Assembly: GCA_920105625.2 (NCBI GenBank) | Contig: OV050030.1 | Coordinates: forward strand, 101,186,152 to 101,250,151 | Direction: 5' to 3' | DNA length: 64,000 bases | Source: Clusia tigrina | Taxonomy: Eukaryota > Arthropoda > Insecta > Diptera > Clusiidae | Part shown: positions 43,635-54,651 of the stretch, piece by piece | How positions within the stretch are numbered: position 1 is the stretch's first letter | How the letters are laid out: every line of letters begins with the position of its first letter | The notes under the pieces: generated by a model | What the model saw: the letters and a program-made list of their open reading frames with translations, nothing else | Databases searched by the model: none | What the model was told of the DNA's origin: nothing | Made by a program: the position numbers and the translations under genes

Positions 43635-45767
43635 ATGGCACGGAAATACAACAGCCTAACTGTCGACAGCGTAGTAAATGGTAGAAAAATCGTGGTAACA
43701 TTGGATACGGGTGCATCACATTCCATAATTAGAAGGGATCTCGTTCGGGGAATCGAGCCGCGTACGGCAACTGGAGATGATGCACCGGTACTGGGAAAAG
43801 TTACACGGAATATACAGGCACCACAACAGTGACGCACGAGTTTGTAGTTGCGGATATTGTGGACGAATTAATCTTAGGTGTGGATTTTATGATTCGGAAT
43901 GGATTCACCCTAGATTTGAAATGCCGAATGTTGAAGTATGCGAACACCGAAATAACGTTATCCGTTGGTGAGGATAAGTATGGAGGTATCCGACAAGCCA
44001 TTGTATTGCGGCGAACAAATATCCCAGCAAAGTCAGAGGCAGTCATATGGGCCAAAATGGACGGAGATGTGGAGAAGAACAAATTGTGGGTTGTGGAGAT
44101 TGATGAAATATTCGCACTGGATGACATCATAATTGGAAAAACCCTCGTAGAAGAACAGCAGAACAGAATAGTGCCAATGAGAGTGGTCAATCTTGCAAAT
44201 TCCGCTAAAACCATAGAGAAAGGACAGATAATTGGAAATTGCCGGGCAATTTCTGCAATTGTAAACTGTGAAAGACAGCCGCGAGACACAAAAATGAAGA
44301 TACCAGCTGATAAAAAGGTACTCGACTATCTCACGAAAGAATGGAGCAAAGACTTATCCACAGAGCAGAGTTAGACTGCCAGCCAACTTTTGGCAAGACA
44401 TTGGTCAGTATTTGCTGAAAAGGGTAAAAACGAAGGCAGAACAAAGATGATGAAACACATAATCAACACTGGTGATGCCAAACCCATTCGTCAAGCGTCA
44501 AGAAGAGTACCTCTGGCAAAGAGAGAAGAGGTGAATGTATTGCTGAAGGAAATGCATTAGAACAACGTCATAGAGCCATCAGCGAGCCCCTGGAGTTCTC
44601 CAGTGGTATTAGTCAAGAAGAAGGATGGCTCCACACGTGTCTGTGTAGATTATCGTAAACTAAATGAGGTAACGAAGAGATTACCTCGCATCGACGATAC
44701 GTTGGACACACTTTCTGGTTCAAATTGGTTCTCAACGCTGGATTTACAAAGCGGATATTGGCAAGTGGCAGTAGACGACCAAGACAAGGAAAAGACAGCA
44801 TTCAGTGCCGGTGATGGACTATGGCAATTTTTGGCGATGCCATTCGGTCTGTGTAATGCTCCAGCTACATTTGAACGCCTAATGGAACATGTGCTAAAGG
44901 GTCTCCACTGGAAAACGTGTCTGGTGTACTTAGATGACATCATCGTTATGGGAAAGGACTTCGAGGGCCACTTGAAGAATTTGGAAGAAGTATTGATGCG
45001 ACTAGGAGCTTCAGGGTTGAAGCTGAGCGCAAAGAAATCCTCGTTCTTCAAGAAAGAAGTCCAAGTACCTTGGACATAAAGTCACACCTGAAGGAGTAGA
45101 CACAGATCCAGATAAGATAGACTCAGTAAGGGAGTGGCCAAGACCAACTAGTTTGCATGAGCTACGCAGCTTCTTGGGTCTTTGCACCTATTACAGACGC
45201 TTTGTTCCAGGCTTTGCAGACGTGGCTGGTAGTCTGCATGCATTAACGAGGAAAAACTGTCCTTTTGAGTGGAAAAGCGAACAGGAGAAGGCATTCAACA
45301 GATTGAAAGAGCTATTGTGTATAGCTCCGATCCTTGCGTATCCAATACCTGGCGAAAAATTTATTTTGGATACAGATGCAAGTGGATTCGGGATTGGAGG
45401 TGTCCTGTCGCAAGTTATTGACGGACATGAAAGTGTAATAGCCTACTTCAGCAAGATCTTATCAAAGCCAGAGCGAAATTACAGTGTAACACTGAGAGAA
45501 CTTTTGGCGATTATGCAGTGCGTGAAGCACTTTAACAAGTACTTGTATGGACAAAAGTTCTCGTTGAGAACGGATCACGCTGCTCTACGCTGGCTATTAC
45601 AGTTCCAAAATCCCGAAGTCCAGGTTGCTAGATGGATTGAGAGACTCCAAAGCTGCGATTTCACAATAGAACATCGCAGAGGTGGAAACCACGGGAATGC
45701 TGATGCACTATCACGTGCAGTATGGAATGTAAGCACTGTTCTAAAGCTGAAGGGAAAGAAGGAGTAG
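43635..45767 (+). pseudogene. pol: SAP-Ty3 protease, RT and RNase H
   Basis: Protease: VTLDTGASHSIIRRDLV (near 43700), intact DTG. A frameshift near 43820 leads to VADIVDELILGVDF. Two stops (44372 and near 44558) precede RT. RT (44603-45060) has [33 protein letters not shown] and an intact YLDD (near 44928-44939). A small indel near 45062 shifts the frame; then LRSFLGLCTYYRRFVPGFA, and RNase H with LDTDASGFGIGGVLSQ (near 45367), YSVTLRELLAI and LRTDHAALRWL (near 45565). A further indel near 45725 leads to the integrase. All catalytic motifs I can see are intact, so decay is by indel and stop. Confidence 0.85.
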
Positions 45768-47141
45768 TCGATGTGCGCTTAATGGCTGTTTTACCAGACG
45801 ATGAATGGACAGCGGAAAAGATAAAAGAAGAACAACTAAGTGACCCAGATTTGGCAAAAATCGTATCAATTAAGAATGAAGGAAAACGGCCTGATTGGAA
45901 CGAAATCTCGACTGAAAGTCCCACAACTAAAGCATATTGGGCTCAATGGAATAGCTTAAAGCTGCAAGATGGATGCCTATTCTGCCTGTGGGGGAGCGAA
46001 GATGGAAAAACCACGAAGAACTTGATTGTGGTACCCAAGGCAAGAATAAGCGAAATTCTCAAGGAATACCATAGTGGGCCAAGCGGAGGACATTTGGGAA
46101 TAACAAAAACAGTAGAGAAAATTAAAACACGATTTTATTGGGTTGGTTGCCAGCAATCGGTAGTTGACTGGATTAGTGCTTGTGAAAAGTGTACAGCTGC
46201 CAAGGGACCGAGCCGTCGCAGTCAAGGGAAGATGCATTTATACAACGTGGGAGCGCCATTTGAGCGTATTCCAATGGACATAGCACATAGGTCCGTTTCC
46301 GATTAGTGATTCCGGCAACAAATATGTTCTCGTCGTAATCGACTATTTTAGTAAATGGCCAGAAGTATACCCCTTTCCCGATCAAAAAGCTAAGACCGTT
46401 GCAGATGCATTTATCAATAATTGGGTCTGCAGATTCGGAGCTCCCCTCGAGTTGCACTCGGATCAAGGAAGAAATTTCGAGTCAACAATATTCAGGGAAA
46501 TGAGTGAATTGATGGGCATACGCAAAACTCGTACAACCCCTTTGCACCCACAATCCGATGGAATGAAGGAAAGATTTAATCGTACGCTGGAGGAACACCT
46601 AGGGAAAGTCGTGGACAGAAACTAGAAAGATTGGGACCAACACATACCCCTCTTCTTAATGTCATACCGATCGGCAACTCACGATACAACATCTACAACA
46701 CCAGCTAAGGCTATTTTCGGTTGTGACATAAGATTGCCTGCAGATCTGAAATTCGGTGCCTACTCATCTACGGAAGTTTCATGTAGCAGTTATGTAGCTG
46801 ACAAACGAAGCCAGCTGAATGAAATTAATGGAACCATCAGAAAGCGCACACAACTGATGAGTGATAAAATGAAAGCCAGATATGATCTACGAGCAAACTC
46901 CAAGGGATTTCACGAAGGGCAGCTAGTTATGTTTCGTAATCCGCAAAGGAAAAAGGGATTATCGCCAAAACTGCAAACACACTGGGAAGGCCCTTATAAG
47001 GTGATAAAGCGGCTCAACGATGTAGTATACCGCATCCAGTTGGCGAGAAATGCCAGGAGCAAAATGAAAGTCGTTCATTTAGAGAGGTTATCTCCTTATA
47101 AAGGTTGCAGTACTATCCTTGTTCGGGACGAACAAGATTAA
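45722..47141 (+). pseudogene. pol: SAP-Ty3 integrase
   Basis: The zinc-binding domain is intact: H residues in EYHSGPSGGHLG (near 46068-46095) and CEKCTAAK (near 46180-46203). The core begins at PMDIA (first Asp, near 46275), where a frameshift occurs near 46290. The second Asp is in LHSDQGRNFE (near 46455) and the Glu in MKERFNRTL (near 46563). A TAG at 46624 interrupts the frame. The C-terminal domain (46659-47141) has HWEGPYKVIKRLNDVVYRI and ends with VVHLERLSPYKG before a stop at 47139-47141. The polypurine tract follows at once, so there is no env. Confidence 0.82.
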
Positions 47142-47152
47142 GCGGAGGGCAG
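47142..47152 (+). other. Polypurine tract of SAP-Ty3
   Basis: AGCGGAGGGCAG-type purine run between the pol stop and the TG start of the 3' LTR. Confidence 0.7.
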
Positions 47153-47292
47153 TGAAACGTGATTGCATATCAGTGAAACGGGATTGCATATTTTTAGGAT
47201 CCCATCTGGAGAATGAGTGCCCCCTGTGAGTCAAGATACGAACTATTCGAATAAAAGCTTATTCAAGAACCATCTGTCGGTAATATCAAAAA

Positions 47293-47360
47293 GAATATTC
47301 TCGACTTCCGTCGAAGAGGATAGAAGCTTCTAGAAAATACGAGAATAGCGTGGAAGTTTC
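47293..47360 (+). promoter_or_regulatory. Heat-shock-element array in the 3' LTR
   Basis: Pentamers at exact 5-base steps: GAA 47293, TTC 47298, GAC 47303, GAA 47313, GAA 47323, TTC 47328, GAA 47333, TAC 47338 (mutated), GAA 47343, GAA 47353, TTC 47358. The core GAAGCTTCTAGAA is a perfect three-unit element. It lies 21 bp before TATAAAAG, the arrangement of insect hsp promoters. Heat induction is inferred, not shown. Confidence 0.78.
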
Positions 47361-47380
47361 TACACCAACCATTCGAAAAC

Positions 47381-47388
47381 TATAAAAG
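47381..47388 (+). promoter_or_regulatory. TATA box of the SAP-Ty3 LTR
   Basis: TATAAAAG, 21 bp after the heat-shock-element array. Initiator-like TCA (47401) and TCAGT (47421) lie downstream; the true start is unknown. The third LTR has TATAACAG at the same place. Confidence 0.75.
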
Positions 47389-47741
47389 CGACAAGACTGT
47401 TCAAAGTCGAATGCAGTAGATCAGTGACCGTAACAGTGTGTGCATCTAGCATTATAATCAAAGCAGCCGTATTTGTAATTGTGTAAAGTGATGAAATCAT
47501 TAGTAAATAAAGTGACTAATGGTTTGTGAAATAAGTGCAAATAATAACTAAGTAAACTTCAAGCCTAATATTAAATGTGTAAATAGGAATAATTAAATAA
47601 AGCTAATTATTTTAATTTAACCAGCGATTGTTTGATTACTACACAATCCAGTGGTACAAGTCCGAGTACAGAGAGTTAGAGAAAATGTCAGGAGGGTAAT
47701 TTTGTAACAGAGTAAATTTTCAAGAGAGCAATTTCGTAACA

Positions 47742-48204
47742 ATATTTTAGGAAAGAGTGAGTGAGTGGGCTGGCATTGACTATAGAGAAAGATATAGAAA
47801 ATACGAACTGAATATTAACTTTCCTTTTTACTAAATTTAAAACAATAAACCAGTTTTGGTTCATACAATTAAAGACACAACACAAAAATAATATATCAAG
47901 TCTTTCTTATTGATATCTTTGCCTTGTGGCGAAATATGAGTTTTGAGCCTTCGCGGCTGATTTACCAAGAGTCGCCTTTGGCCTAATTTCTCTGCGATAT
48001 AACCACGCAATTATAATAAGGATACCTTAAACATCAGGGCGACCCAAAATTTCACATCCAAATCAGGGCGATTACATATATTTTACATCTCTATAGAAAT
48101 AAAACATATATGACAATGGAAAGAAGTAGGATTAATTATCAATAATTTACGCGTGTGCATATATAATTTTCAAAACAGTCCCTTGACCCTTGAAAGACCA
48201 GGCT
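47742..48204. other. 463-bp segment between two LTRs, unassigned
   Basis: Not found elsewhere in the window. It begins ATATTTTAGGAAAGAG after the LTR and carries CAGGGCGA twice (near 48038 and 48065). No frame of interest. It may be original flanking DNA of one insertion or the remainder of another element. Confidence 0.45.
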
Positions 48205-48816
48205 ATCTCCTTATAAAGGTTGCAGTACCATCCTTGTTCGGGACGAACAAGTTTAAGCGGAGGGCAGTGAAACGTGATAGCTCAGTGAAAAGGGATTGCA
48301 TATTTTTAGGATCCCATCTGGAGAATGAGTGCCCCCTGTGAGTCAAGAACCATCTGTCGGTAACATCAAAAAGAATATTCTCGACTTCTGTCGAAGTGTA
48401 TCGAAAATTCCAGAAAATTCGAGAATGGCGTGGAATTTTCTACACCAACCATTCGAAAACTATAACAGCGACAAGACAAGTCGAATACAGTAGATCAGAG
48501 ACCGTAACAGTGTGTACATCTAGCATTATATTCAAAGCAGCAGTATTTGTGATTTACAAAGTGATGAAATTCATTAGTAAATAAAGTGACTAATGGTTTG
48601 TGAAATAAAGTGTAAATAATAACTAAGTAAACTTTAAGCTTAATATTAAATGTGTAAATAGCAATAATTGAATAAAGCTAATTATTTTAATTTAACCAGC
48701 GATTGTTTGATTACTACACAATCCAGTGGTACGAGTACGAGTACAGAGAGTTAGAGAAATTGTCAGGAGGGCAATTTTGTAACAGAGTAAATAGTCAAGA
48801 GGGCAATTTCGTAACA
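48205..48816 (+). repeat. Third SAP-Ty3 terminus: pol tail plus LTR
   Basis: 48205-48267 repeats the last codons of pol (TATCTCCTTATAAAGG to the stop and the polypurine tract). The LTR is 48268-48816 (549 bp). It is the 3' end of a second copy of the element whose body is gone. It joins the D-repeat at 48817, the continuation of the sequence broken at 41905. Confidence 0.82.
48373..48440 (+). promoter_or_regulatory. Heat-shock-element array, best copy
   Basis: Five perfect alternating units in a row: GAA 48403, TTC 48408, GAA 48413, TTC 48418, GAA 48423. In the same 5-base phase are GAA 48373, TTC 48378, GAC 48383, GAA 48393, GAA 48433 and TTC 48438. Ten of the 14 possible steps match exactly. 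The TATA-like sequence (48461) is mutated to TATAAC. Confidence 0.82.
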
Positions 48817-49617
48817 ATATATATTTCTATGACATTATACATTTTCTGTATGAAGTGACTCATATACGTACTGTGAATGACACTACCGAAATTCCTGCTG
48901 GTATGCATGTCTGGTAAAATAAACATATTTTTTTTTTATGCTTGCAAAGGCACTCGTAGCCAAATTCATGTAAGAAAATGAAGCAAATATTAAACATTTT
49001 TAATTAGTTAAAAATTACTATATTATTAACATAACTTTTACATTATATGTGTTTGTGCTATCATATCTCCGGACACGGCTGCTGGGAAAGACGCAAAAGC
49101 AGCAAATTATTTGTTGCGACAAAATAATTTTCAAATTGTAACGATTGCCAATCTCAAAATAAAGTGAAGTAGGATATAGATCACAAAAGGGGAATCCACT
49201 CAAAATCGTGGTGCATCCACTCAAAATCGTGGTGTGTCCGCACGGACGCTGACAGCGAAAGAGTCTTCTCTGATGAGTTCTTTCGAACAAGCAAGCACGA
49301 CAAAATTCTGTATTTTAGCTTTTTCCGATCGTAATAAAAACTTAAAACAGTGAAAAATACGACGAGTTTGAATATCATCAATTCTAATTTTTATACTCAC
49401 AACTGTTTTGATCGTAAGCATTGACCCCACCAGGAAATTTAAATCGATTGATTTTTATTTGGCTCGAAATTGATTTATGATTTAAAAATTTTTTTTTACT
49501 TCTTATTGGTTCCTAGATGTCAACAAAACGGAGAAGGTGTTCTATTAAGTTATGCAAAAGTTCTCCTTCTGAAAAAATAAGGTTTTTCAAATGTCCTCCA
49601 AAAGGTTCGGATAACTG
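48817..49617. repeat. D-repeat, copy 2
   Basis: Collinear with 38166-38985. It ends at GGTTCGGATAACTGAA, where copy 1 continues with CTGAATGGCCC and this copy joins errantivirus pol. The 21-bp tandem repeat has two units here (49189-49230). Confidence 0.8.
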
Positions 49618-51785
49618 AATGAAAGATATCAAAGCATTCTTTGGCCTTCTGGGATACTATCGCAAATTTATTAAAGACTTTGCGAAGTTAACCAAACCAA
49701 TGACAGAATGCCTAAAGAAAGATAAGGTCGTGATACTGGATGATCGGTATATTAGCACCTTCGAAACTTCTAAAAAACTTCTGACAAATGATCCCATATT
49801 ACAATCCCCGGATTCCCAAAACCATTTATCTTAAATACAGACGCGAGTAATTTTGCCCTAGGAGCGGTACTTTCGCAAGTTAGAATTGGAAATGATTAAC
49901 CAATTTGCTTTGCTAGCCGAACCCTTTCCGATAGGGAAACAAATTATTCAACAGTAGAAAATGAACTGGCCATTGTTTGCGCAAACAAATATTTCCATCC
50001 ATACGTTTTTGGGCATTAAATTGTTACGGACCATCGTCCCTTGACATGATTCATGAGTTTTAAAGAACCCAATTTAAAGTTGATTCTTTGGAGATTAAAA
50101 TTAGAAGAGTTTGACTAACTGATAATTTATATAAGGAAAATTAAATACTAATGCAGACGCATTAAATAGATTCAAAATAAGTTATTTTTAAATAACCAAC
50201 CCAGTCGATTTAAATGCAAATGAAACAAGCGAAACAATCCACTCAGCCGAAGAAAATCTAAATTGTGGAATTGTTATATCAGAAAGACCAATCAATGAAT
50301 TCAATTTACTAATAGTCTTTGTAGAGCCAGATGAAGAACCAAAAGTATCTGTATAACTTATTTTTAGAAATAAGCAAAGAAGGACATTTTGTAAAGCGGC
50401 ATTCGACGAACAAACAAGAATAGACATTTCCAAAAAGGATTTAGCACCAAAGTAACTTAACGCATTCCTTTCGGATGATGAAACATCTCGCATTCGATCC
50501 ACATTCAATCCACATACTCCAAATAGTTTTCACATAGTACAATTATACGGTGTACAGAAAAGCTCATATATATTAAGGGAAGTGATGAGCAAGAGCAAAT
50601 TATAAAAACCTGTCACGAAAATTATGTGGTTATTAAAACACAGAGGAATTAATGGAACATTCCTACATCTTAAATGACAGTACTACTTTCCATATCAAAC
50701 ACATAAAATAGTCCAACTATAGTCAACAACTGCGACATATATCAAACCTCAAAATGTAATCGACAACACCCAAAAATAAAATGCGCAAAAACTTAAACCC
50801 ATTAACACCACTGGACGTAATTCACATCGATATATACACAATAAATAATAACCCAAATTTAACAATTATTGACATATTCTCCAAATTCGCAGCAGCGTAT
50901 CCCCTATTAGCCAGAACTAGCATAACATTACTGAGAGCAATGCAAATCTTTATTAGTCAGTATGGAATCCCAAAAAAATAGTCTGTGACCAAAGTAATGA
51001 ATTCACTAGCAATATTTTTAAAGATTTCTGCAAGCAATATTTATATAACAATCTTTCAACAGTCTAGTAGTAATGAGCCTGTAGAAAGATTGCATTTCAC
51101 CCTTACAGAAATTTATAAAATTTTACTAACAAAACGTAAGGAAAATAAATTAGAAACTCAGCACGCAGAAATGTTATCTGAAACATTAATAACCTATAAT
51201 AATGCGATTCATTCCACTACTAAGCTTACACCTTACGAATTATTCCAGCGACGAACGTATAAATTTAACCAAAATACAAACTTCAATAGTGAACATGAAT
51301 ACCTTAAAAAATTAAACTAATTTCACGAAATCCACTATCCTTCCATAAAATAAAAATTAGAAACAGAATTGACAAACTTAACGAAAATAGACAAGAGCCC
51401 GAAACTTTACACAGTGACGAACCAAAATATAAAAGTATTTAAAAAAAAAATATTTCAAATAAATTGACAAAATCTCGTCATTACAGGTTAACATTAACAT
51501 ATGCTCAGCTAGTCGAAGTACGTGACCTTACAAAAAGTCAAGGGCTCGAACAATCGAAAATTACAAAAACCTCATACACATTGTTAAACTAGAAGAATGA
51601 AAGACTAACGTTGCTAACACAAAAACTATTACCCCACTTATTATACCCACAAGCCTATTCACTACAAATCATAACCCTAAAATTTTAAAAAACTAGAAAA
51701 TAAACTTCAAACTCTTTGACGAATTAGCTACGGCCATCAAGTTTGTAACAGGTAACATTGACACAATAGATGAAGAACAATTAAA
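49618..51785 (+). pseudogene. pol: Errantivirus-type pol remnant, copy 1
   Basis: Starts inside RT/RNase H with FFGLLGYYRKFIKDFAK. RNase H is traceable to about 50030. A Cys/His region follows (near 50730) in which one Cys is Tyr. The integrase core is in two frames (50781-50981 and 50985-51320) with PLDVIHIDIY and SSSNEPVERLH. These motifs are those of 17.6/297/ZAM-like Ty3 elements of insects. Stops and frameshifts break every domain. Nothing upstream (gag, protease, most of RT, 5' LTR) is present. The region after 51320 is the eroded start of env. A Helitron interrupts at 51786. Confidence 0.8.
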
Positions 51786-52158
51786 TCTATATATATATAA
51801 AACAGGATGTGTGTATGTATGTAACGTATGGACTCCAAAACGGCTGGGCCGATTTTGATGAAATTTTCAGGGAGTCTTCAGACTATTCAGGCGGGTGATA
51901 CTGTGAAGTCTGATTTTTGATTTTCGGTCTGTGGGCGGAGGGGCGTGGCAAAATCCCATTTTAGTATTCTACTACCATTGACATATACATATATTTATTT
52001 GACACTTCCTTGAAAACATCCGAAAGTGTTCCTTCAAAGCATGTCGAAAGACTTGCTGCCAATCGCTCCCGAATGGCTAAATCAAGAGAAAGAATCGATT
52101 TAAAGTTGGCGCATTTCACTACAATAGGGACGATGACTACCGCAATCACAAGGACGTA

Positions 52159-52632
52159 GTGATTGGCGCAATGGACAAAGTTTGCTTACATTGTCGTGCT
52201 CTGAAGCTCACTAAGGAATCCCCGGGAATGTGTTGTTCGAACGGTAAAGTTGTTTTGCCACCAATGATAGAGCCGCCTGAACCCCTACAAAGTTGCATTT
52301 CTAGAGCCAATCCGATTTCCGAACACTTCCTTCAAAACATCCGAAAGTACAACTCATGCTTTCAAATGACGTGCTTCGGAGCAACTAATATCATCAACTA
52401 CGCCGGTTACATGCCCACCTTCAAAGTGCAAGGCCAAATCTACCATAGAATTGGATCGTTCTTCCCACTACCCAATGATGATGCCAAGTTCCTCCAAATT
52501 TATTTCACTGGCAATGAAGCTACAGAAGTTGAACAGCGTTGCGCAATCTGTACAGACGGGAAATCGTTTCGAGTCTTCAAGCTATGTTACACGAACACAA
52601 CAGCCTCATCCGTCTATTCAAAACAGCCCTAG
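52159..52632 (+). pseudogene. Helitron 1 N-terminal zinc-finger region
   Basis: Reads MDKVCLHCRALKLTKE with a following CCSNGKVVLPP, the Cys-rich start of Helitron proteins, then PISEHFLQNIRKYNSCFQM and FKVQGQIYHRIGS. A one-base loss near 52113 (relative to Helitron 2) disrupts the frame before this start. A shift near 52540 moves the true frame to 52539-52829 (LIRLFKTALDQMPADDY, AGEHERRFNAPVIGDVAVV). The same shift is in Helitron 2, so it preceded the duplication. Confidence 0.75.
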
Positions 52633-52725
52633 ACCAGATGCCGGCAGATGATTATATGGTTTTGATAAGAGCTGACAAGACACCGGCTGGTGAGCATGAG
52701 CGGCGCTTCAATGCACCGGTGATAG

Positions 52726-53870
52726 GTGACGTCGCAGTTGTTATGGTCGCCACAGACTTCGAGCGACGCGATCTTCATTCGGTTGAATCAGCAAAAGCTA
52801 CGCGTCGAAGAATATGTCCACTTGCGTGATGCGATCGCCAATGATGGAAACGCTGCGAATATCGGCCAAATTGTGATCTTGCCAGCGACATACACAGGCA
52901 GTCCGCGACATATGCATCAGTACGCTCAAGATGCTATGACATACGTGCGCAAGTATGGACGGCCAGACCTCTTCATCACTTTCACATGCAACCCAGCATG
53001 GAAAGACATCACCGACCTTTTATTTACCGGCCAAAGCTCAACACATAGACACGATATCCTCGCCCGAGTATTCAAACAAAAGTTGACAAGGCTGATGGAT
53101 GTCATCACCAAAAATCACATATTTGGCGAAACTCAGTGCTGGATGTACTCGGTTGAATGGCAGAAGCGAGGCCTGCCACACGCCCATATTTTAGTCTGGC
53201 TAAAACAAAAAATCATGCCAACACAAATTGATGACGTGATTTCCGCAGAACTCCCGAATCCCACAGCAGATTCGGTTCTATTTGAATCAATCCGAAAACA
53301 CATGATCAACGGGCCTTGCGGTGAACTGAACACAAATTCACCATGCATGAAAGAAGTCAAGTGTACAAAGCGCTATCCACGCGAGCTTCTCCAAGAAACT
53401 CAAACAGGGGGCGATGGATATCCTCTGTATAGGCGAAGAAAGGTGGATGACGGTGGATACACAACTACAATTAAAATGCGCAATGTAGATGTGACGTCGA
53501 TAACAGATGGATCGTGCCCTACTCACCTCTGCTTTCAAAAATGTTTGATGTCCACATCAATGTTGAGTACTGTCATTCGGTGAAGTCGATCAAATATATT
53601 TGCAAATACGTCAAGAAAGGCAGCAACATGGCAATATTCGGGCTTGCCAATCAAACTGACGAAATCACGCAATTCCAGATGGGGCGTTACATCAGCAGCA
53701 ATGAAGCAGTTTGGCGTATACTTTCATTCAACATCCACGAGCGATATCCAACAGTTCAACATCTAGCTCTTCATTTGGAAAATGGCCAGCGTGTTTATTT
53801 CACCGAACGAAATGCTGAAAATAGAGCCGAACAGCCGCCACACACCACTCTCACCGCTTTCTTTGAATAG
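52726..53870 (+). pseudogene. Helitron 1 Rep (HUH nuclease)
   Basis: The 285-codon frame 52726-53583 has LRVEEYVHLRDAI, GSPRHMHQYAQDAM, GRPDLFITFTCNPAW and the HUH motif RGLPHAHIL (His-Ala-His at about 53178-53186). After a frameshift near 53545 the frame to 53870 has YICKYVKKG, with the two catalytic tyrosines at 53595-53597 and 53607-53609. Rep would nick and rejoin single-stranded DNA during rolling-circle transposition. The segment expected between ERRDL and the RLNQQKLRVEEY start is missing in both Helitrons here. Catalytic residues are present but the frame is not. Confidence 0.85.
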
Positions 53871-53967
53871 TGTGCAACCGACAATTTCGCCAAGACTTTA
53901 ATATATCCTGAAATTCGCAAATATTAAAGCTGGAACACGTCGTCGAAGAAGTTCATGGGAAGAAAGC

Positions 53968-54651
53968 ATGGTGCGATTGTCGCAGAATATGCATTCTTCT
54001 CATGCTTTGGGAGGAGTCTACACCGTTCATCCGAATAATTCTGAATGCTATTATTTGCGATTGTTATTGCATACGATCAAAGGTCCAACATCATTCGCCG
54101 CCTTGAAAACTATCCACGGAAATGAATGTCAGACTTATAGAGAAGCGTGTTTCCGATTGGGCCTGCTTGAAAGTGATCAGCATTGGAACACAACGCTAAC
54201 AGAGGCGTCACTCACGTGTCAACCAAAACAAATACGCATTTTGTTTACGATAATTTTAAAAACATGTTCACCATCTAATCCACGAGAACTGTGGGAAACG
54301 CATCGCGAAAGCTTAGGTGAAGAGATTCTCAGGCAATCACGCGCAACTTATCCTAACCAGGAGTATTCGGACGAGATTTTCAACCAAACTCTACTGCTGA
54401 TTGAGGACATGTGCATATCCATCAACAACAAAGTCCTTATTCAACTTGGAATGCCGGCTCCGATACGGGACATAAACAGTGTTCAAGACAGAGTCCTGGT
54501 GCGAGAACAGCACTTCGATGTGAACCAGCAACAACAATATGTGGAAACTCAAACAAGACGGTTGGTTGATGATCAAAAAACTGCTTACGCAAAAATCATG
54601 CAACGGGTAACAAACGGAAATGGCAGACTTTTTTTCCTCGATGCACTATGA
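53968..54651 (+). pseudogene. Helitron 1 helicase N-terminal region
   Basis: A 227-codon frame with SECYYLRLLLHTIKGPTSF, TYREACFRLGLLESDQHW and LWETHRESLGEEIL, the conserved linker between Rep and the helicase. It runs into the Walker A region and stops at TGA (54649-54651), one codon before GTGKT. The stop replaces a residue of the P-loop, a direct knock-out of the ATP site. Confidence 0.8.

Larger units (their letters stand above)
41906..47741 (+). mobile_element. SAP-Ty3: Ty3/gypsy element without env
   Basis: Order: LTR (41906-42167, internally deleted), primer-binding site, gag with N-terminal SAP domain, protease, RT, RNase H, integrase, polypurine tract, LTR (47153-47741). ATAC (41902-41905) and ATAT (47742-47745) may be the 4-bp target duplication. 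No env frame follows pol. Many stops and frameshifts make it inactive. A second polypurine tract and LTR lie at 48205-48816. Confidence 0.85.
47153..47741 (+). repeat. 3' LTR of SAP-Ty3
   Basis: 589 bp, TGAAACGTG to CGTAACA. It holds a phased heat-shock-element array, a TATAAAAG box and AATAAA signals (near 47505 and 47596). A ~31-bp insertion (near 47229-47260) is absent from the third LTR. Confidence 0.85.

Noticed and set aside
41906..47741. Env gene in the SAP-Ty3 element
   Set aside because: The polypurine tract and LTR follow the integrase stop directly; there is no room for env.
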